The notes below the pieces were generated by a model. It made no database searches. It saw only the letters and a program-made list of their open reading frames with translations, and had not been told where the DNA came from. From NCBI GenBank assembly GCA_008501735.1, contig QQUF01000035.1, positions 148,468 through 212,467 of the forward strand: a stretch of 64,000 nt of DNA. Reading direction: 5' to 3'. Positions within the stretch are counted from its first letter, which is position 1. Each line of letters begins with the position of its first letter. Made by a program: the position numbers and the translations under genes. Positions 8,172 to 17,043 of the stretch are shown piece by piece. Origin of the DNA: Calditrichota bacterium. GTDB lineage: Bacteria > CLD3.

Positions 8172-8951
8172 TCAAAATTTTAAAAAATTGACAATTTCTG
8201 AACTCTCAATGAAAATAAAGATGTAAGCAGAAAGACAAAGTGCAGGACCAAAAGCAAATTGATTTACTTTTTCTTTTTCGATTGATTTAAAAATTAAGAA
8301 AAGAATTACACCCAAAAATGAAGCTAAGAAAAATAAGATTATTGCTTTAAAAGCACCAAGGAAAGCTCCTAACAGAAACATCAACTTAAAATCTCCCATT
8401 CCAAAACCTGATTTTCTTGTAACAATCCAGAAAAGGAGAAAATGAAAAGTGATAATTCCAATTCCTATTCCACCACCAATTACAAAACTCAAAATTTCAT
8501 CTAAAACATTTCCGTTCACAACTCCCAACGAAACTCTACTAACAAAAACCAAAACAACTCCAACCAACAAAACTACATTTGGAATTATTTTATGTCTAAA
8601 ATCAATCACACTTACAACTACTAATATAGATGTAAAGACAAGTGCTTCAGGAAGTCTCAAGACCAAACCGTATTTTTGGTAAACAACTAAAAATAGAATT
8701 CCTGTTAAAAGTTCGCCAAAAGGGTAAATTTTCGAAATTGGGTTTTTGCAGTTTCTACACTTCCCTCCAAGGAATAACCAACTAAAAACCGGAATGTTAT
8801 CGTAAAATTTAATTTCATAACCACATTTTGGGCAACCTGAACGACCTTCAATTTTCTTTTCCTCAGGAATTCTCAAAATGCAAACATTCAAAAAGCTGCC
8901 GATTGCAAGCCCTAAAACAAAAATAAAAATGTCAGGTAAGTAAAAAATCAT
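8172..8951 (-). CDS. pilD: Prepilin peptidase / N-methyltransferase PilD
   Basis: Inner-membrane aspartic protease that cleaves prepilins after Gly and methylates the new N-terminus; it serves the pilins encoded just downstream. With start at 8951 it has 259 residues. The N-terminal methyltransferase part shows GSFLNVCILRIPE and a zinc site of two Cys pairs (Cys40/43 in CPKC, Cys65/68 in CRNC). The catalytic Asp pair lies in VIDFRHKIIPN (about 124) and GFGMGDFKLM (about 190). Several membrane helices follow. A TTG 18 bases upstream extends the frame, but AGGTG precedes the ATG at 8951. Confidence 0.93.
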   Translation of the reverse strand: MIFYLPDIFIFVLGLAIGSFLNVCILRIPEEKKIEGRSGCPKCGYEIKFYDNIPVFSWLFLGGKCRNCKNPISKIYPFGELLTGILFLVVYQKYGLVLRLPEALVFTSILVVVSVIDFRHKIIPNVVLLVGVVLVFVSRVSLGVVNGNVLDEILSFVIGGGIGIGIITFHFLLFWIVTRKSGFGMGDFKLMFLLGAFLGAFKAIILFFLASFLGVILFLIFKSIEKEKVNQFAFGPALCLSAYIFIFIESSEIVNFLKF

Positions 8952-9037
8952 AAAAAAACACCTAATCAAAAATTCTAATTTTCTAATTCTTTAAACACTG
9001 TTGTCTAAATTTTTAATTTTAATTAACTTCCGCAACT

Positions 9038-10066
9038 ATGAAAAATAAACAAAACCTCAAAGGCTTAACTCTTCCTCAATTAGAAGAGTTCTTCCTAAAA
9101 ATCGGCGAAAAAAGATTTCGTGCTGAACAAGTATTTCTTTGGATTTACAACAAAAAGGCAAAATCTTTTGACGAAATGACAAACCTCTCAAAAGCAACTC
9201 GCGAGAAACTCAAAGAACTTGCTTACATCGAAAATCTAGAAATTGCTCAAGTCCAAGTTGACTCTGAATCTAACACACACAAATTTCTTTTCCAACTGAT
9301 TGACGGCAAAAAAATAGAAAGCGTTTTACTTTTTGGCAACAAAAGAAAAACTGTCTGCATTTCTTCACAAGTCGGTTGTGCTGTTGATTGCGGTTTTTGT
9401 GCAACAGCACAAATGGGACTCTTCAGAAACTTAACTGTCAGTGAAATCATTGACCAACTTTTGACAATCGAAAGAGACTTTGAAGTCAAAGTTACAAACA
9501 TTGTTTTTATGGGAATGGGAGAACCTTTCCACAACTACGAAAATGTAATCGAATCTGCAAAGTTAATGTCTGACGAGAAAGTAACTGGAATTTCACAAAG
9601 AAAAATCACAATCTCGACAAGTGGTGTTTTACCCAAAATCAGAAGGTTCACAGATGAAAACCACAATTTTAAACTCGCAATTTCGCTCAATGCTACTGAC
9701 AACGAAACTCGAACTAAACTAATGCCTTTGAACGCAAAATGGCCAATCGAAGCACTCTTGGAAGAATCGAAATTCTACTCAGAAAAAAACAGAAACAAAA
9801 TTACGCTTGAGTACGTCCTCCTTGAAGGAATAAACGATTCAATCGAAGACGCGAAAAGATTCTCAAAATGGTGTGCCGAATACAACTGCAAAGCAAATGT
9901 AATTCCTTACAACCCAACAAACTCAGACTACAAACGACCTTCTAAAGAAAAAATTGAAAGATTTATGGCAGCACTTGGAGACAAATATGCTTCTGTTACT
10001 CTCAGAGACACTGGTGGAAAAGGAATCAAAGCTGCTTGCGGACAACTTGCAGTCGAACAAGATTAG
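9038..10066 (+). CDS. rlmN: 23S rRNA/tRNA adenine C2-methyltransferase RlmN
   Basis: Radical-SAM enzyme that methylates C2 of A2503 in 23S rRNA and A37 in some tRNAs. Evidence: the radical-SAM cluster CAVDCGFC (Cys114, 118, 121), FMGMGEPFHNYENV after it, and the C-terminal catalytic Cys in AACGQL (about 334), with the other catalytic Cys expected in the region. At 342 residues it is full length. It is transcribed away from the pilus locus and is followed after 8 bases by the SIR2-like gene. Confidence 0.95.
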   Translation: MKNKQNLKGLTLPQLEEFFLKIGEKRFRAEQVFLWIYNKKAKSFDEMTNLSKATREKLKELAYIENLEIAQVQVDSESNTHKFLFQLIDGKKIESVLLFGNKRKTVCISSQVGCAVDCGFCATAQMGLFRNLTVSEIIDQLLTIERDFEVKVTNIVFMGMGEPFHNYENVIESAKLMSDEKVTGISQRKITISTSGVLPKIRRFTDENHNFKLAISLNATDNETRTKLMPLNAKWPIEALLEESKFYSEKNRNKITLEYVLLEGINDSIEDAKRFSKWCAEYNCKANVIPYNPTNSDYKRPSKEKIERFMAALGDKYASVTLRDTGGKGIKAACGQLAVEQD

Positions 10067-10074
10067 GTACAAAA

Positions 10075-11229
10075 ATGTCTAGAGTTTTTATAGTTGGTGC
10101 AGGTTTTTCAAAAGCACTTGCAAATGCTCCTTTAACTTATGAGATAGTTGAAAAAATTTATAAAATAGCAAAGTCTAAATTAGAAATAGACAGAAATGCT
10201 AACTCCTTTATTAAACTCATTGATATTTTAAGAACTCCAATAAGTAATGCTTTTAAATCTCCTCTTTTTTCTGAAGAAGATTCTAAAAATTTAAAAAATA
10301 GAGATCAAGAACAAATTCCTCTTTCAATTGATATTGAATTTTTATTTACAATAATAGACTTAAATCTTTTAAGACCGTTTATTCCTAATGGCAAAGGAGT
10401 GGATTACAGTAGTGTTCCCATTCCTTACTTAGATGGTTTAAACTCTCTGGAACTTGAAAAGGCTAAAGTATTTCTAAAAAATGAGTTCGTAAAGTTACTA
10501 CTTCCAGACTCTTTATCACCTAAAAAGAATGAATTAAATAAGTTTACCAAGTTCTTAAACGAACAAGATAAAATCATAACATTTAACTATGACTTACTTT
10601 TAGAACAAAACCTGTGGAATGAAAAACTATGGAATCCATTAGATGGTTATTTCATAGGTAAAGTTGAAGAAGAAAATTACCTAAGTATCAAAAAACCAGA
10701 AACATTAATACCAATAATTAAACTTCATGGCTCAATAAATTGGCAAGAACGTAGAGATTTAAGTGATTATATTAAAATTAGCTTAGAATCACCAATAAGT
10801 TCAAAATCTTATTTTTCAGGAATAGAGCTAAGAAATGAACCTAATCCTATTCCTGAACATCCATTAACCTCTTTTATGACACTTCCTTCTTTTATTAAAT
10901 CTTTTAGCAAAATTTGGGAGCATAAACTAATTAAAATTGCTCTAGAGTATTTAAGTAATGCAAATGAAATCATAACTTTAGGTTACAGTTTTCCTAACTC
11001 TGATTCTATGACAAACTTTTTAATGTCTCAATTAACGCAAGATGTAAAAATAAAAATTGTAGATAAACAAGCAAATGATATTAAAGAAAGGTTAGAAGAA
11101 GAATATCAATTCAAAAATATAGAACCTGAACAAATTGGTATCGAAGAGTGGATTAAAAATGAATTTCAGTATAAAGAATTTGAAAAATATACTAAAAACC
11201 AAAGATTTATAAGATCTATTCTATCTTAA
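10075..11229 (+). CDS. SIR2-like NAD-binding domain protein
   Basis: Stand-alone SIR2-family protein of 384 residues. The ATG at 10075, 8 bases after the rlmN stop, is chosen over an upstream frame extension into rlmN. Motifs: nucleotide-binding GAGFSKAL (8-15), FNYD (170-173), KLHGSINW with the presumed catalytic His (216-223), and EIITLGYSFPNSD (298-310), the order seen in SIR2-like domains of bacterial NAD-depleting effectors. No zinc-finger Cys of protein deacetylases is present. Codon use looks richer in AAT, TTA and ATA than flanking rlmN and the glycosyltransferase, as if the gene were inserted between them. NADase and phage-defence roles are family-based inference; no partner gene is adjacent. 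Confidence 0.8.
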   Translation: MSRVFIVGAGFSKALANAPLTYEIVEKIYKIAKSKLEIDRNANSFIKLIDILRTPISNAFKSPLFSEEDSKNLKNRDQEQIPLSIDIEFLFTIIDLNLLRPFIPNGKGVDYSSVPIPYLDGLNSLELEKAKVFLKNEFVKLLLPDSLSPKKNELNKFTKFLNEQDKIITFNYDLLLEQNLWNEKLWNPLDGYFIGKVEEENYLSIKKPETLIPIIKLHGSINWQERRDLSDYIKISLESPISSKSYFSGIELRNEPNPIPEHPLTSFMTLPSFIKSFSKIWEHKLIKIALEYLSNANEIITLGYSFPNSDSMTNFLMSQLTQDVKIKIVDKQANDIKERLEEEYQFKNIEPEQIGIEEWIKNEFQYKEFEKYTKNQRFIRSILS

Positions 11230-11237
11230 AAAGATTA

Positions 11238-12368
11238 ATGAAAGTCCTTCACATAATTTCAAGCCTAAATCGAGGCGGAGCGGAAGTTCTGCTTTTGGAT
11301 TTAATCAAAAACTCCTCAGAAAGTTTTGAACACACAGTCTTTTTTTACGAAACTCACCAAAGACAAGAACTCCTCAAAGATTTCCAAAACGAAGGGATTT
11401 CAATTTTAAGTGAAAATATTTTCAACGACTGGAAAAACTTCGACGACTTTCCAAGATTCCGAAAAACTCTAAAAAGAATCAGACCTGACGTTGTTCACTT
11501 GCACAATTCCTTGGGCTGGAGATTCTGTTTTGCTATTTCGGCTTGGCTCTCAGGCTTCACAAAAATCGTCGCTTCGATTCACGGAACTCCAAAAGAACTT
11601 TCTAATTTTGACCTTAAGGTTTACAGAATCACCGAAGGAATTTTAAACTTCGTTGTTTCAAGGTACGTTTCAATTTCCGAACAAGTAACAGTTTACCAAA
11701 CAAAATTTTACGGAACGAACACGAATAAAATCGAACTAATTCACAACGGGATTGACACCGAAAGGCTTGTTCCTCAAAGGACAAAAACTCAAGTAAGAAC
11801 CGAACTCGGTATTTCAGAAAATGAATTGGTTGTCGGAACAGTCGGAAATTTACGTTTTATCAAAGGTCAGGATTTGCTCGTTGAATCAGTGAATTCACTT
11901 TTGCCTGAATTTCCAAATCTAAAACTTGTGCTTGTCGGTAATTTTTCAGAAAAAGATTTTGTAGAAAAGATTCAAAGTTTAATCGAAAACTCTCCCAAGC
12001 CTGAAAATTTTGTTTTGACAGGCGGAAGAAAAGACGTTGCCGATTTGGTAAATATTTTTGATGTTTACGTCCAACCTTCAAGACGTGAAGCTTTCGGCAT
12101 TGCCTTAGCAGAAGCAATGTTTCTTGGAAAACCTGCGATTGCTTTTGCCGTCGGTGGAATTCCTGAAATTTTGATTTCGGAAGAAGTCGGGTTTCTGGCA
12201 GAACCTGAAAACTCAAAAGACCTTGCAGGTAAAATTCGCGAGATGATTCTTTCAAAAAAGCGAAGAGAAATCCGAACAAACGGGCAAAATTTCGTAAAAG
12301 AAAACTTTACTATCCAAAAGATTGTAAAAAAATATGAAAATCTTTACATTCGGATAATTAACTCTTAA
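11238..12368 (+). CDS. Glycosyltransferase family 4
   Basis: Retaining GT-B glycosyltransferase (376 residues), probably transferring a sugar from a nucleotide donor to a lipid-linked or surface glycan. The acceptor domain starts with LHIISSLNRGGAEVLLLDLI; the donor domain has HNGIDTERL (about 168-176), VGTVGNLRFIKGQDLL (about 198-213), and the E-x7-E nucleotide-sugar motif in REAFGIALAEAM (about 282-293), followed by FAVGGIPEI. The substrate cannot be told. It begins 8 bases after the SIR2-like gene and 27 bases before recR, so it is probably in one transcript with them. Confidence 0.88.
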   Translation: MKVLHIISSLNRGGAEVLLLDLIKNSSESFEHTVFFYETHQRQELLKDFQNEGISILSENIFNDWKNFDDFPRFRKTLKRIRPDVVHLHNSLGWRFCFAISAWLSGFTKIVASIHGTPKELSNFDLKVYRITEGILNFVVSRYVSISEQVTVYQTKFYGTNTNKIELIHNGIDTERLVPQRTKTQVRTELGISENELVVGTVGNLRFIKGQDLLVESVNSLLPEFPNLKLVLVGNFSEKDFVEKIQSLIENSPKPENFVLTGGRKDVADLVNIFDVYVQPSRREAFGIALAEAMFLGKPAIAFAVGGIPEILISEEVGFLAEPENSKDLAGKIREMILSKKRREIRTNGQNFVKENFTIQKIVKKYENLYIRIINS

Positions 12369-12395
12369 GCCCACGAAAAAGGTGAAAAGTAAAAA

Positions 12396-12986
12396 ATGTC
12401 TTACCAAATTAATTCTCTAAATCAACTAATTGAAAATCTCGCCAAACTTCCTGGAATCGGCAAAAAAACCGCACAACGTTTGGCATTTTTCATTCTCAAA
12501 ACAGAACGAAGCGAAGTAATGGAACTTGCGAAGGCTCTTGTCTCAGTCAAAGACAACGTAAAATCTTGTTCGGTTTGTTTTAATATTACCGAAACAGACC
12601 CTTGTGAAGTTTGCACAAATCCACGAAGAGACAAGTCGATAATTTGTGTTGTAGAAGAGCCAAGTAACATTCTTACAATCGAAAGAACAAACGAATTTCG
12701 TGGACTTTACCACGTTCTTGGAGGAGCTTTGTCTCCTTTAACAGGAGTTTCGCCTGATACTTTAAAAATTCGTGAATTAATTTCGAGATTAGAAGGCGAC
12801 GTGAATGAAATTATTTTGGCGACAAACCCGACTGTTGAAGGAGAAGCAACGGCAATTTACCTTTCAAAGACACTTGGGAATCTTGGAGTAAAAGTTACAA
12901 GAATTGCACGAGGACTTCCGATGGGCGGCGACATTGAGTATGCTGACGAAGTTACTTTAGCGAAGGCTTTTGCGAATCGAAGTTAA
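12396..12986 (+). CDS. recR: Recombination mediator RecR
   Basis: RecR works with RecF and RecO to load RecA at single-strand gaps. All hallmarks are present in 196 residues: helix-hairpin-helix LAKLPGIGKKTAQRLAFF (about 15-32), the zinc site Cys58/61/70/73, and the Toprim domain starting ICVVEEPSNI (about 84-93) with the conserved NPTVEGEATA and RGLPMGGDIEYAD segments. Its stop codon is directly abutted by the stop of the convergent gene, with no spacer. recF is also in this window, about 30 kb away. Confidence 0.96.
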   Translation: MSYQINSLNQLIENLAKLPGIGKKTAQRLAFFILKTERSEVMELAKALVSVKDNVKSCSVCFNITETDPCEVCTNPRRDKSIICVVEEPSNILTIERTNEFRGLYHVLGGALSPLTGVSPDTLKIRELISRLEGDVNEIILATNPTVEGEATAIYLSKTLGNLGVKVTRIARGLPMGGDIEYADEVTLAKAFANRS

Positions 12987-13538
12987 TTACCTTGCAGACT
13001 CGTAAGCTTCTTTAAGCCAAGAAACAACTTCAGCAGAAACTTCTTCTTTACTTTCAAGTTTCACTCTGTGTGAACACATCGCATTAAAACTGCCCGAATT
13101 TTCAAGTTTTCCTGAAGGTTCTTTGCCTTTTAAATTCAAACCTAAATCCAATCTCTTTTTTGTAGAAGGCTGAATAATTGCGAATTGTTTTTTGCTTCTG
13201 ACACTCACGTAGGCTTTTTTCGGTGCGAATTCAACGTCGTTACCAAAAGCTTCAATTTCACTTTTGAGAACCTCGTAAATTTCTTTTAGATTTTCTTTTC
13301 CTTCATATTGTTTTGCAACAAGATCTTCTTTTGGAGTTTCAGAATCTTCTTTAGATAAATGAACAATTGTATTCGCAAAACCGTGAGTTACACCGAACTC
13401 CGTTTTCAAATATTTTACAGCTTCCATATGTTTCGCAAATGCTTTTGTTTTGAGAATCGTCTTCCATTCCTCCAAAGTTTTACCCGTTTTTTCAGGAATG
13501 TTGTTGAGCATTTTTTGTAGCATTTGATCTTTGTCCAT
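12987..13538 (-). CDS. DUF4287/DUF5655-type small protein
   Basis: The 183-residue soluble protein has two parts: an N-terminal helical domain (about 1-75) with TGKTLEEWKTILK and THGFANTIVH, characteristic of DUF4287, and a C-terminal domain (about 85-183) with VEFAPKKAYVSVRSKKQFA and LDLGLNLKG, typical of DUF5655. Such proteins often occur alone in bacterial genomes and their function is unknown; the C-terminal half is suspected to bind DNA or protein. It is convergent with recR (stop codons touch) and has no operon partner. There is no signal peptide or membrane segment. Confidence 0.75.
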   Translation of the reverse strand: MDKDQMLQKMLNNIPEKTGKTLEEWKTILKTKAFAKHMEAVKYLKTEFGVTHGFANTIVHLSKEDSETPKEDLVAKQYEGKENLKEIYEVLKSEIEAFGNDVEFAPKKAYVSVRSKKQFAIIQPSTKKRLDLGLNLKGKEPSGKLENSGSFNAMCSHRVKLESKEEVSAEVVSWLKEAYESAR

Positions 13539-13568
13539 TTTTATACCTTTATTTTTTAAAAATACTTT

Positions 13569-14540
13569 TTAAGCCACAACTCCTAAAACCATAAATGAGT
13601 AAAGAATGTAGCAGAGGACTAAGGCAACAGCTTCCCAGAAGGCAAATTTTCCATTTTCAAAAAACTTAATCATCAAAACCAAAGCAACAAATTGCATCGG
13701 TAAAGTAAACATCAAATTTTCATTCGACATTTGGTAAGTTTCACCTGTTAGAACTGTATTAGCAATTCCAGGAATCCCGATTACTAAAGTACTGTTGAAA
13801 AGTGTTGAACCTGTAAGAGTTGCAAGTCCAGCTTCTTTGTCCTTAAACCAAAAAATTCCAATTAAAGCTGTTATTAATTCAGGCATACTTGTGGCGATTG
13901 CTGAAAAGACTTCCGCAACTGCTCCGCTTCCTATTCCCATAGAATCGGAAATACTTTGAACTCCGCTTACTACAAAATCTCCTGCAAAATAAAAACCTGC
14001 AATACTTATTAAAATGAGCAAAATTGCTACTGGCAAAGCAATGTTTGGAACTTCTTCTTCCTCATCTTCTACTTCTGAAAGCTGGTTGCTTTTGTAAACT
14101 GTAAAGATATAGAAACAAATCAAAAGAATATTCAACCAAACTGGTATAAAACCTTTCGTCAAAGCCACAATTACAAAGAAAACTGAGAAGAAAACAAGCA
14201 AATCCATTGCTTCTTTAATCGACTGTTTTGGTGCAATTTCAACGTAGGTCTGTTTAGTAAAAACCATTGTAGCAAGTGCAATTAACCCAAGAATCAAAGT
14301 TACATTACAAACATTTGAACCAAGTCCATTTCCAACTGCTATTGAAAGGTCAGGAATCGGAGAGTAAAAAACCCCGTAAAGTCCAGACATCAACTCAGGC
14401 AAACTTGTTCCCGCAGCTCCAATCACAAAAAATACCATTCTTTGTGAAAGACCGATTTTTACACCGACAACTTTTCCGCCTTCTATCAAAGCAATACTTG
14501 CAAGGACACAAATTGTCATTCCAATTACAAAATCTAACAT
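13569..14540 (-). CDS. CaCA-family sodium/calcium exchanger
   Basis: Inner-membrane antiporter (323 residues, about 10 helices) that probably exports calcium in exchange for sodium or protons. The two inverted alpha repeats are clear: GAAGTSLPELMSGLYGVF (about 41-58) with GNGLGSNVCNV, and ATSMPELITALIGIFWF (about 214-230) with GSTLFNSTLVIGI. An acidic loop (EVEDEEEEVP, about 155-164) between the repeats could be regulatory. It is transcribed away from the FAD oxidoreductase; about 140 bases of shared promoter DNA lie between them. Confidence 0.88.
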   Translation of the reverse strand: MLDFVIGMTICVLASIALIEGGKVVGVKIGLSQRMVFFVIGAAGTSLPELMSGLYGVFYSPIPDLSIAVGNGLGSNVCNVTLILGLIALATMVFTKQTYVEIAPKQSIKEAMDLLVFFSVFFVIVALTKGFIPVWLNILLICFYIFTVYKSNQLSEVEDEEEEVPNIALPVAILLILISIAGFYFAGDFVVSGVQSISDSMGIGSGAVAEVFSAIATSMPELITALIGIFWFKDKEAGLATLTGSTLFNSTLVIGIPGIANTVLTGETYQMSNENLMFTLPMQFVALVLMIKFFENGKFAFWEAVALVLCYILYSFMVLGVVA

Positions 14541-14679
14541 CGTTTTCCGTCTTCGTTCTTGGTTAAAATTGGCAAGAAAGGTAACTAAAAGACTAAAAAA
14601 ACTATCAAGATTTTTAGGGAAAAACTAAAATTATGTTGTTAAATTCGAGCACTTTAGAAATAACAGGTAAACTTTTTTT

Positions 14680-15792
14680 ATGGATTTTCAAGTTACAATT
14701 ATTGGAGCAGGAGCAGTTGGTTGTGCCGTTGCTTACGAGCTTTCTCAAGATTACGAAACAATCGCAGTTATCGAAAAGGAAGAAGGTGTTTGTCGTGGAG
14801 TTTCAAGCCGAAACAGCGAAGTAATTCACGCAGGAATTTACTATCCTAAAGACTCTCTAAAAGCAAAAGTCTGCGTCGAAGGAAACAGACTTCTTTACGA
14901 TTTTTGTCAAACAAACGACGTTCCGCACAAAAAATACACAAAACTAATCGTTGCAAACGGAAGTGAAGAAGAAAGTTTGCTTGAAGGAATTTACCAAAGA
15001 GGGACTGAGAATGGAGCAGAATTACAAATTTTTACACAAAGCGAAGTCCGAAAACTTGAGCCAAATATCAACGCAACTGCTGCAATCTTCTCACCAAACA
15101 CAGGAATAATTGATTCTCACTCACTTACTGACGCTTACTTACACAAGTCAAATGCAGAACTTTTCGCACACACAAAAGTTATTGGAGTTGAAAAAATTGA
15201 AGGTGGCTACGAAGTTATTGTTAGAGAACACACAGGCGAAGAATTTAGTTTTACGACTGAAATTCTTGTGAACTCAGCAGGACTTTACTGCGACGAAGTT
15301 GCCAAGCTCTGCGGAATTGATTCTGAAAAAGAAAAATATACTTTGGTCTTTTGTAAAGGAGATTACTTTAGTGTTCAAAATGGAAAAAACAAACTCGTAA
15401 GCCGCTTAATTTATCCAGTTGTAAAGAAGAACTTTAAAGGTCTAGGAGTTCATGTAACTCTTTCACTCGGCGGAGAAATGAGACTTGGACCTGACGTTGA
15501 GTTTATTTCAAAAGAGGAAAATTACTACGTCAATCCTTCAAAATCTGCTGAATTTTACGAAGCTGTAAAATCATTTTTGCCATTCGTTGAACCTCAAGAT
15601 TTAGCCCCTGAAATGTCTGGAATAAGACCAAAACTTGCAAGCCACATTGAAGCTCCACCTGATTTTATTGTTTCAGAAGAAAGTGAAAAAGGCTTTAAAA
15701 ACCTTGTAAATTTAATCGGAATCGAATCTCCTGGACTTACTTCAAGTTTAGCGATTGCAAAGTTAGTTCGAGAGAAAATTGGGAAACAGTAG
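14680..15792 (+). CDS. FAD-dependent oxidoreductase, L-2-hydroxyglutarate oxidase-like
   Basis: DAO-superfamily flavoprotein of 370 residues. The N-terminal Rossmann motif GAGAVGCAVAYEL (about 9-21), the FAD contact VIEKEEGVCRGVSSRNSEVIH, HAGIYYP (about 50-56), an internal VNSAGLYCDEVAKL and the C-terminal GIESPGLTSSLAIA match the LhgO group. LhgO oxidises L-2-hydroxyglutarate to 2-oxoglutarate and passes electrons to quinone; this would feed the 2-oxoacid oxidoreductase at 22480-25297 (inference). The stop codon lies inside the left arm of the palindrome at 15789-15815. Confidence 0.82.
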   Translation: MDFQVTIIGAGAVGCAVAYELSQDYETIAVIEKEEGVCRGVSSRNSEVIHAGIYYPKDSLKAKVCVEGNRLLYDFCQTNDVPHKKYTKLIVANGSEEESLLEGIYQRGTENGAELQIFTQSEVRKLEPNINATAAIFSPNTGIIDSHSLTDAYLHKSNAELFAHTKVIGVEKIEGGYEVIVREHTGEEFSFTTEILVNSAGLYCDEVAKLCGIDSEKEKYTLVFCKGDYFSVQNGKNKLVSRLIYPVVKKNFKGLGVHVTLSLGGEMRLGPDVEFISKEENYYVNPSKSAEFYEAVKSFLPFVEPQDLAPEMSGIRPKLASHIEAPPDFIVSEESEKGFKNLVNLIGIESPGLTSSLAIAKLVREKIGKQ

Positions 15793-15815
15793 AGACGCAA
15801 TGCTTGCGTCTCTAC
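15789..15815 (+). repeat. Perfect 12-bp palindrome overlapping a stop codon
   Basis: Arms GTAGAGACGCAA (15789-15800) and TTGCGTCTCTAC (15804-15815) flank a 3-base loop. No T-run follows, so terminator function is uncertain. This motif type is found as a dispersed interspersed palindrome in several bacterial groups, as far as I recall. It includes the TAG of the preceding gene and lies just before holB. Confidence 0.7.
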
Positions 15816-15837
15816 AACAAATAAATTGGAAAATAGA

Positions 15838-16944
15838 ATGTTTCAAAATGTAGTCGGACAAAACAGAGTAAAAGATTTCTTCACTCGTGTAATTCGTGAA
15901 GATAGACTTTCTCACGCTTACATTTTTTCAGGAATGTTGGGTGTTGGCAAAAGTGCTGTTGCTTTTGAACTTGCAAAAATTCTGAATTGCCCGAACAACA
16001 ATTGTGGTGTTTGTCCTGACTGCATTCAAGTTTCAAAATTACAACACCAAAATTTGCACCTTGTTTACCCACTTCCTTCTGTTTCTTCAAAAAATCGAGA
16101 CGACCACCCTTTGAAAGGCTTGAGCGAAAGGGACATTGAACAAATCAAAGAAGAGATTTCCGCAAAAGCGAAAAACCCTTACCACAGAATCGTGATTACA
16201 AAAGCTCGTGAAATTCTGACTCAAAGTATTCGGCATCTTTCGAGTGAAGTTTCTTTCAGTATTTCAAAACACAATTACAATTTTGTGATAATTTTTCAAG
16301 CAGACACAATGAACGAACACTCCGCAAATGCTTTTTTAAAATTGCTTGAAGAGCCACCACAGAAGACTATCTTTATTCTACTTACAGATTTACCGAAAAA
16401 CCTTTTGACGACAATTCTTTCTCGTTGCCAATTAATTCGTTTCGACTTGCTTAGCGAAGCAGAAATTGTTGAATCTCTTGTTTCACAAGGTTACACAAAA
16501 GAAGAAAGCGAAAAAGTAGCTTTGATTTCAAACGGAAGTCTAAAGAATGCTTTAGAAAATTTGAATATAAATTTGACAGAAAAGTTTGATTTAGCTCTAA
16601 ATTTTTTAAGAGTAGTTGCTATTTGCGACCCACAAAAAGTAATTTCTTTAGCAAAAACTCTAAGCAAATCTGAACGGAGTGAATTGATAAATTTGCTTAG
16701 ATTGATGATGAGTTGGTTTACCGATTGCTTGATTTTGAAAGGTGAGTTAACGGAGCGTAAATTGGTTTTTGAGCCTTACAAAGAAAATCTTGAAAAATTC
16801 ATAGAAAGGTACAAGTTCGCAAACTTGCAAAAAGCCGTCGAACTCCTTGAGAAAGCAATTGATTCGATTAATCGTAATGTTTATATTAATTTGCTTTTAA
16901 CTGATTTAATGATTCAGTTGAACAAGACAATTATTGCTCGATAA
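15838..16944 (+). CDS. holB: DNA polymerase III delta' subunit
   Basis: Clamp-loader subunit. The protein (368 residues from the ATG at 15838; a TTG four codons earlier is less likely) has the RuvB-like AAA+ fold: VVGQNRVKDFF, P-loop SGMLGVGKSAVAF (about 31-43), a zinc site Cys51/56/59/62 (CPNNNCGVCPDC), FIIFQADTMNEHSANAFLKLLEEPP-type delta' box (about 155-180) and LSRCQLIRFD as the SRC sensor motif. It is followed by a clear terminator at 16970-16992. Confidence 0.92.
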   Translation: MFQNVVGQNRVKDFFTRVIREDRLSHAYIFSGMLGVGKSAVAFELAKILNCPNNNCGVCPDCIQVSKLQHQNLHLVYPLPSVSSKNRDDHPLKGLSERDIEQIKEEISAKAKNPYHRIVITKAREILTQSIRHLSSEVSFSISKHNYNFVIIFQADTMNEHSANAFLKLLEEPPQKTIFILLTDLPKNLLTTILSRCQLIRFDLLSEAEIVESLVSQGYTKEESEKVALISNGSLKNALENLNINLTEKFDLALNFLRVVAICDPQKVISLAKTLSKSERSELINLLRLMMSWFTDCLILKGELTERKLVFEPYKENLEKFIERYKFANLQKAVELLEKAIDSINRNVYINLLLTDLMIQLNKTIIAR

Positions 16945-16969
16945 GAAAGCAAAATTTTACTTTGAAGTT

Positions 16970-16992
16970 ACCGACTTTTAGTCGGTTTTTTG
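16970..16992 (+). terminator. Rho-independent terminator after holB
   Basis: ACCGACT (16970-16976) pairs with AGTCGGT (16980-16986) around a TTT loop, followed by TTTTTG. It ends 50 bases before the start I assign to the next gene, which shows that the longer open frame upstream of 17044 is not translated. Confidence 0.9.
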
Positions 16993-17043
16993 CTTTTAAC
17001 AATTTTACAGTTTTTATGGAAAACTGAACGAAAGGAAAATGAT

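Noticed and set aside
14633-14824. Open frame overlapping the FAD oxidoreductase start
   Set aside because: It lies mostly inside the well-supported flavoprotein gene in another frame, with no motif.
16990-17043. Longer N-terminus for the RicT gene
   Set aside because: This stretch begins in the T-tract of the holB terminator; the TTG at 17044 has a proper ribosome site.
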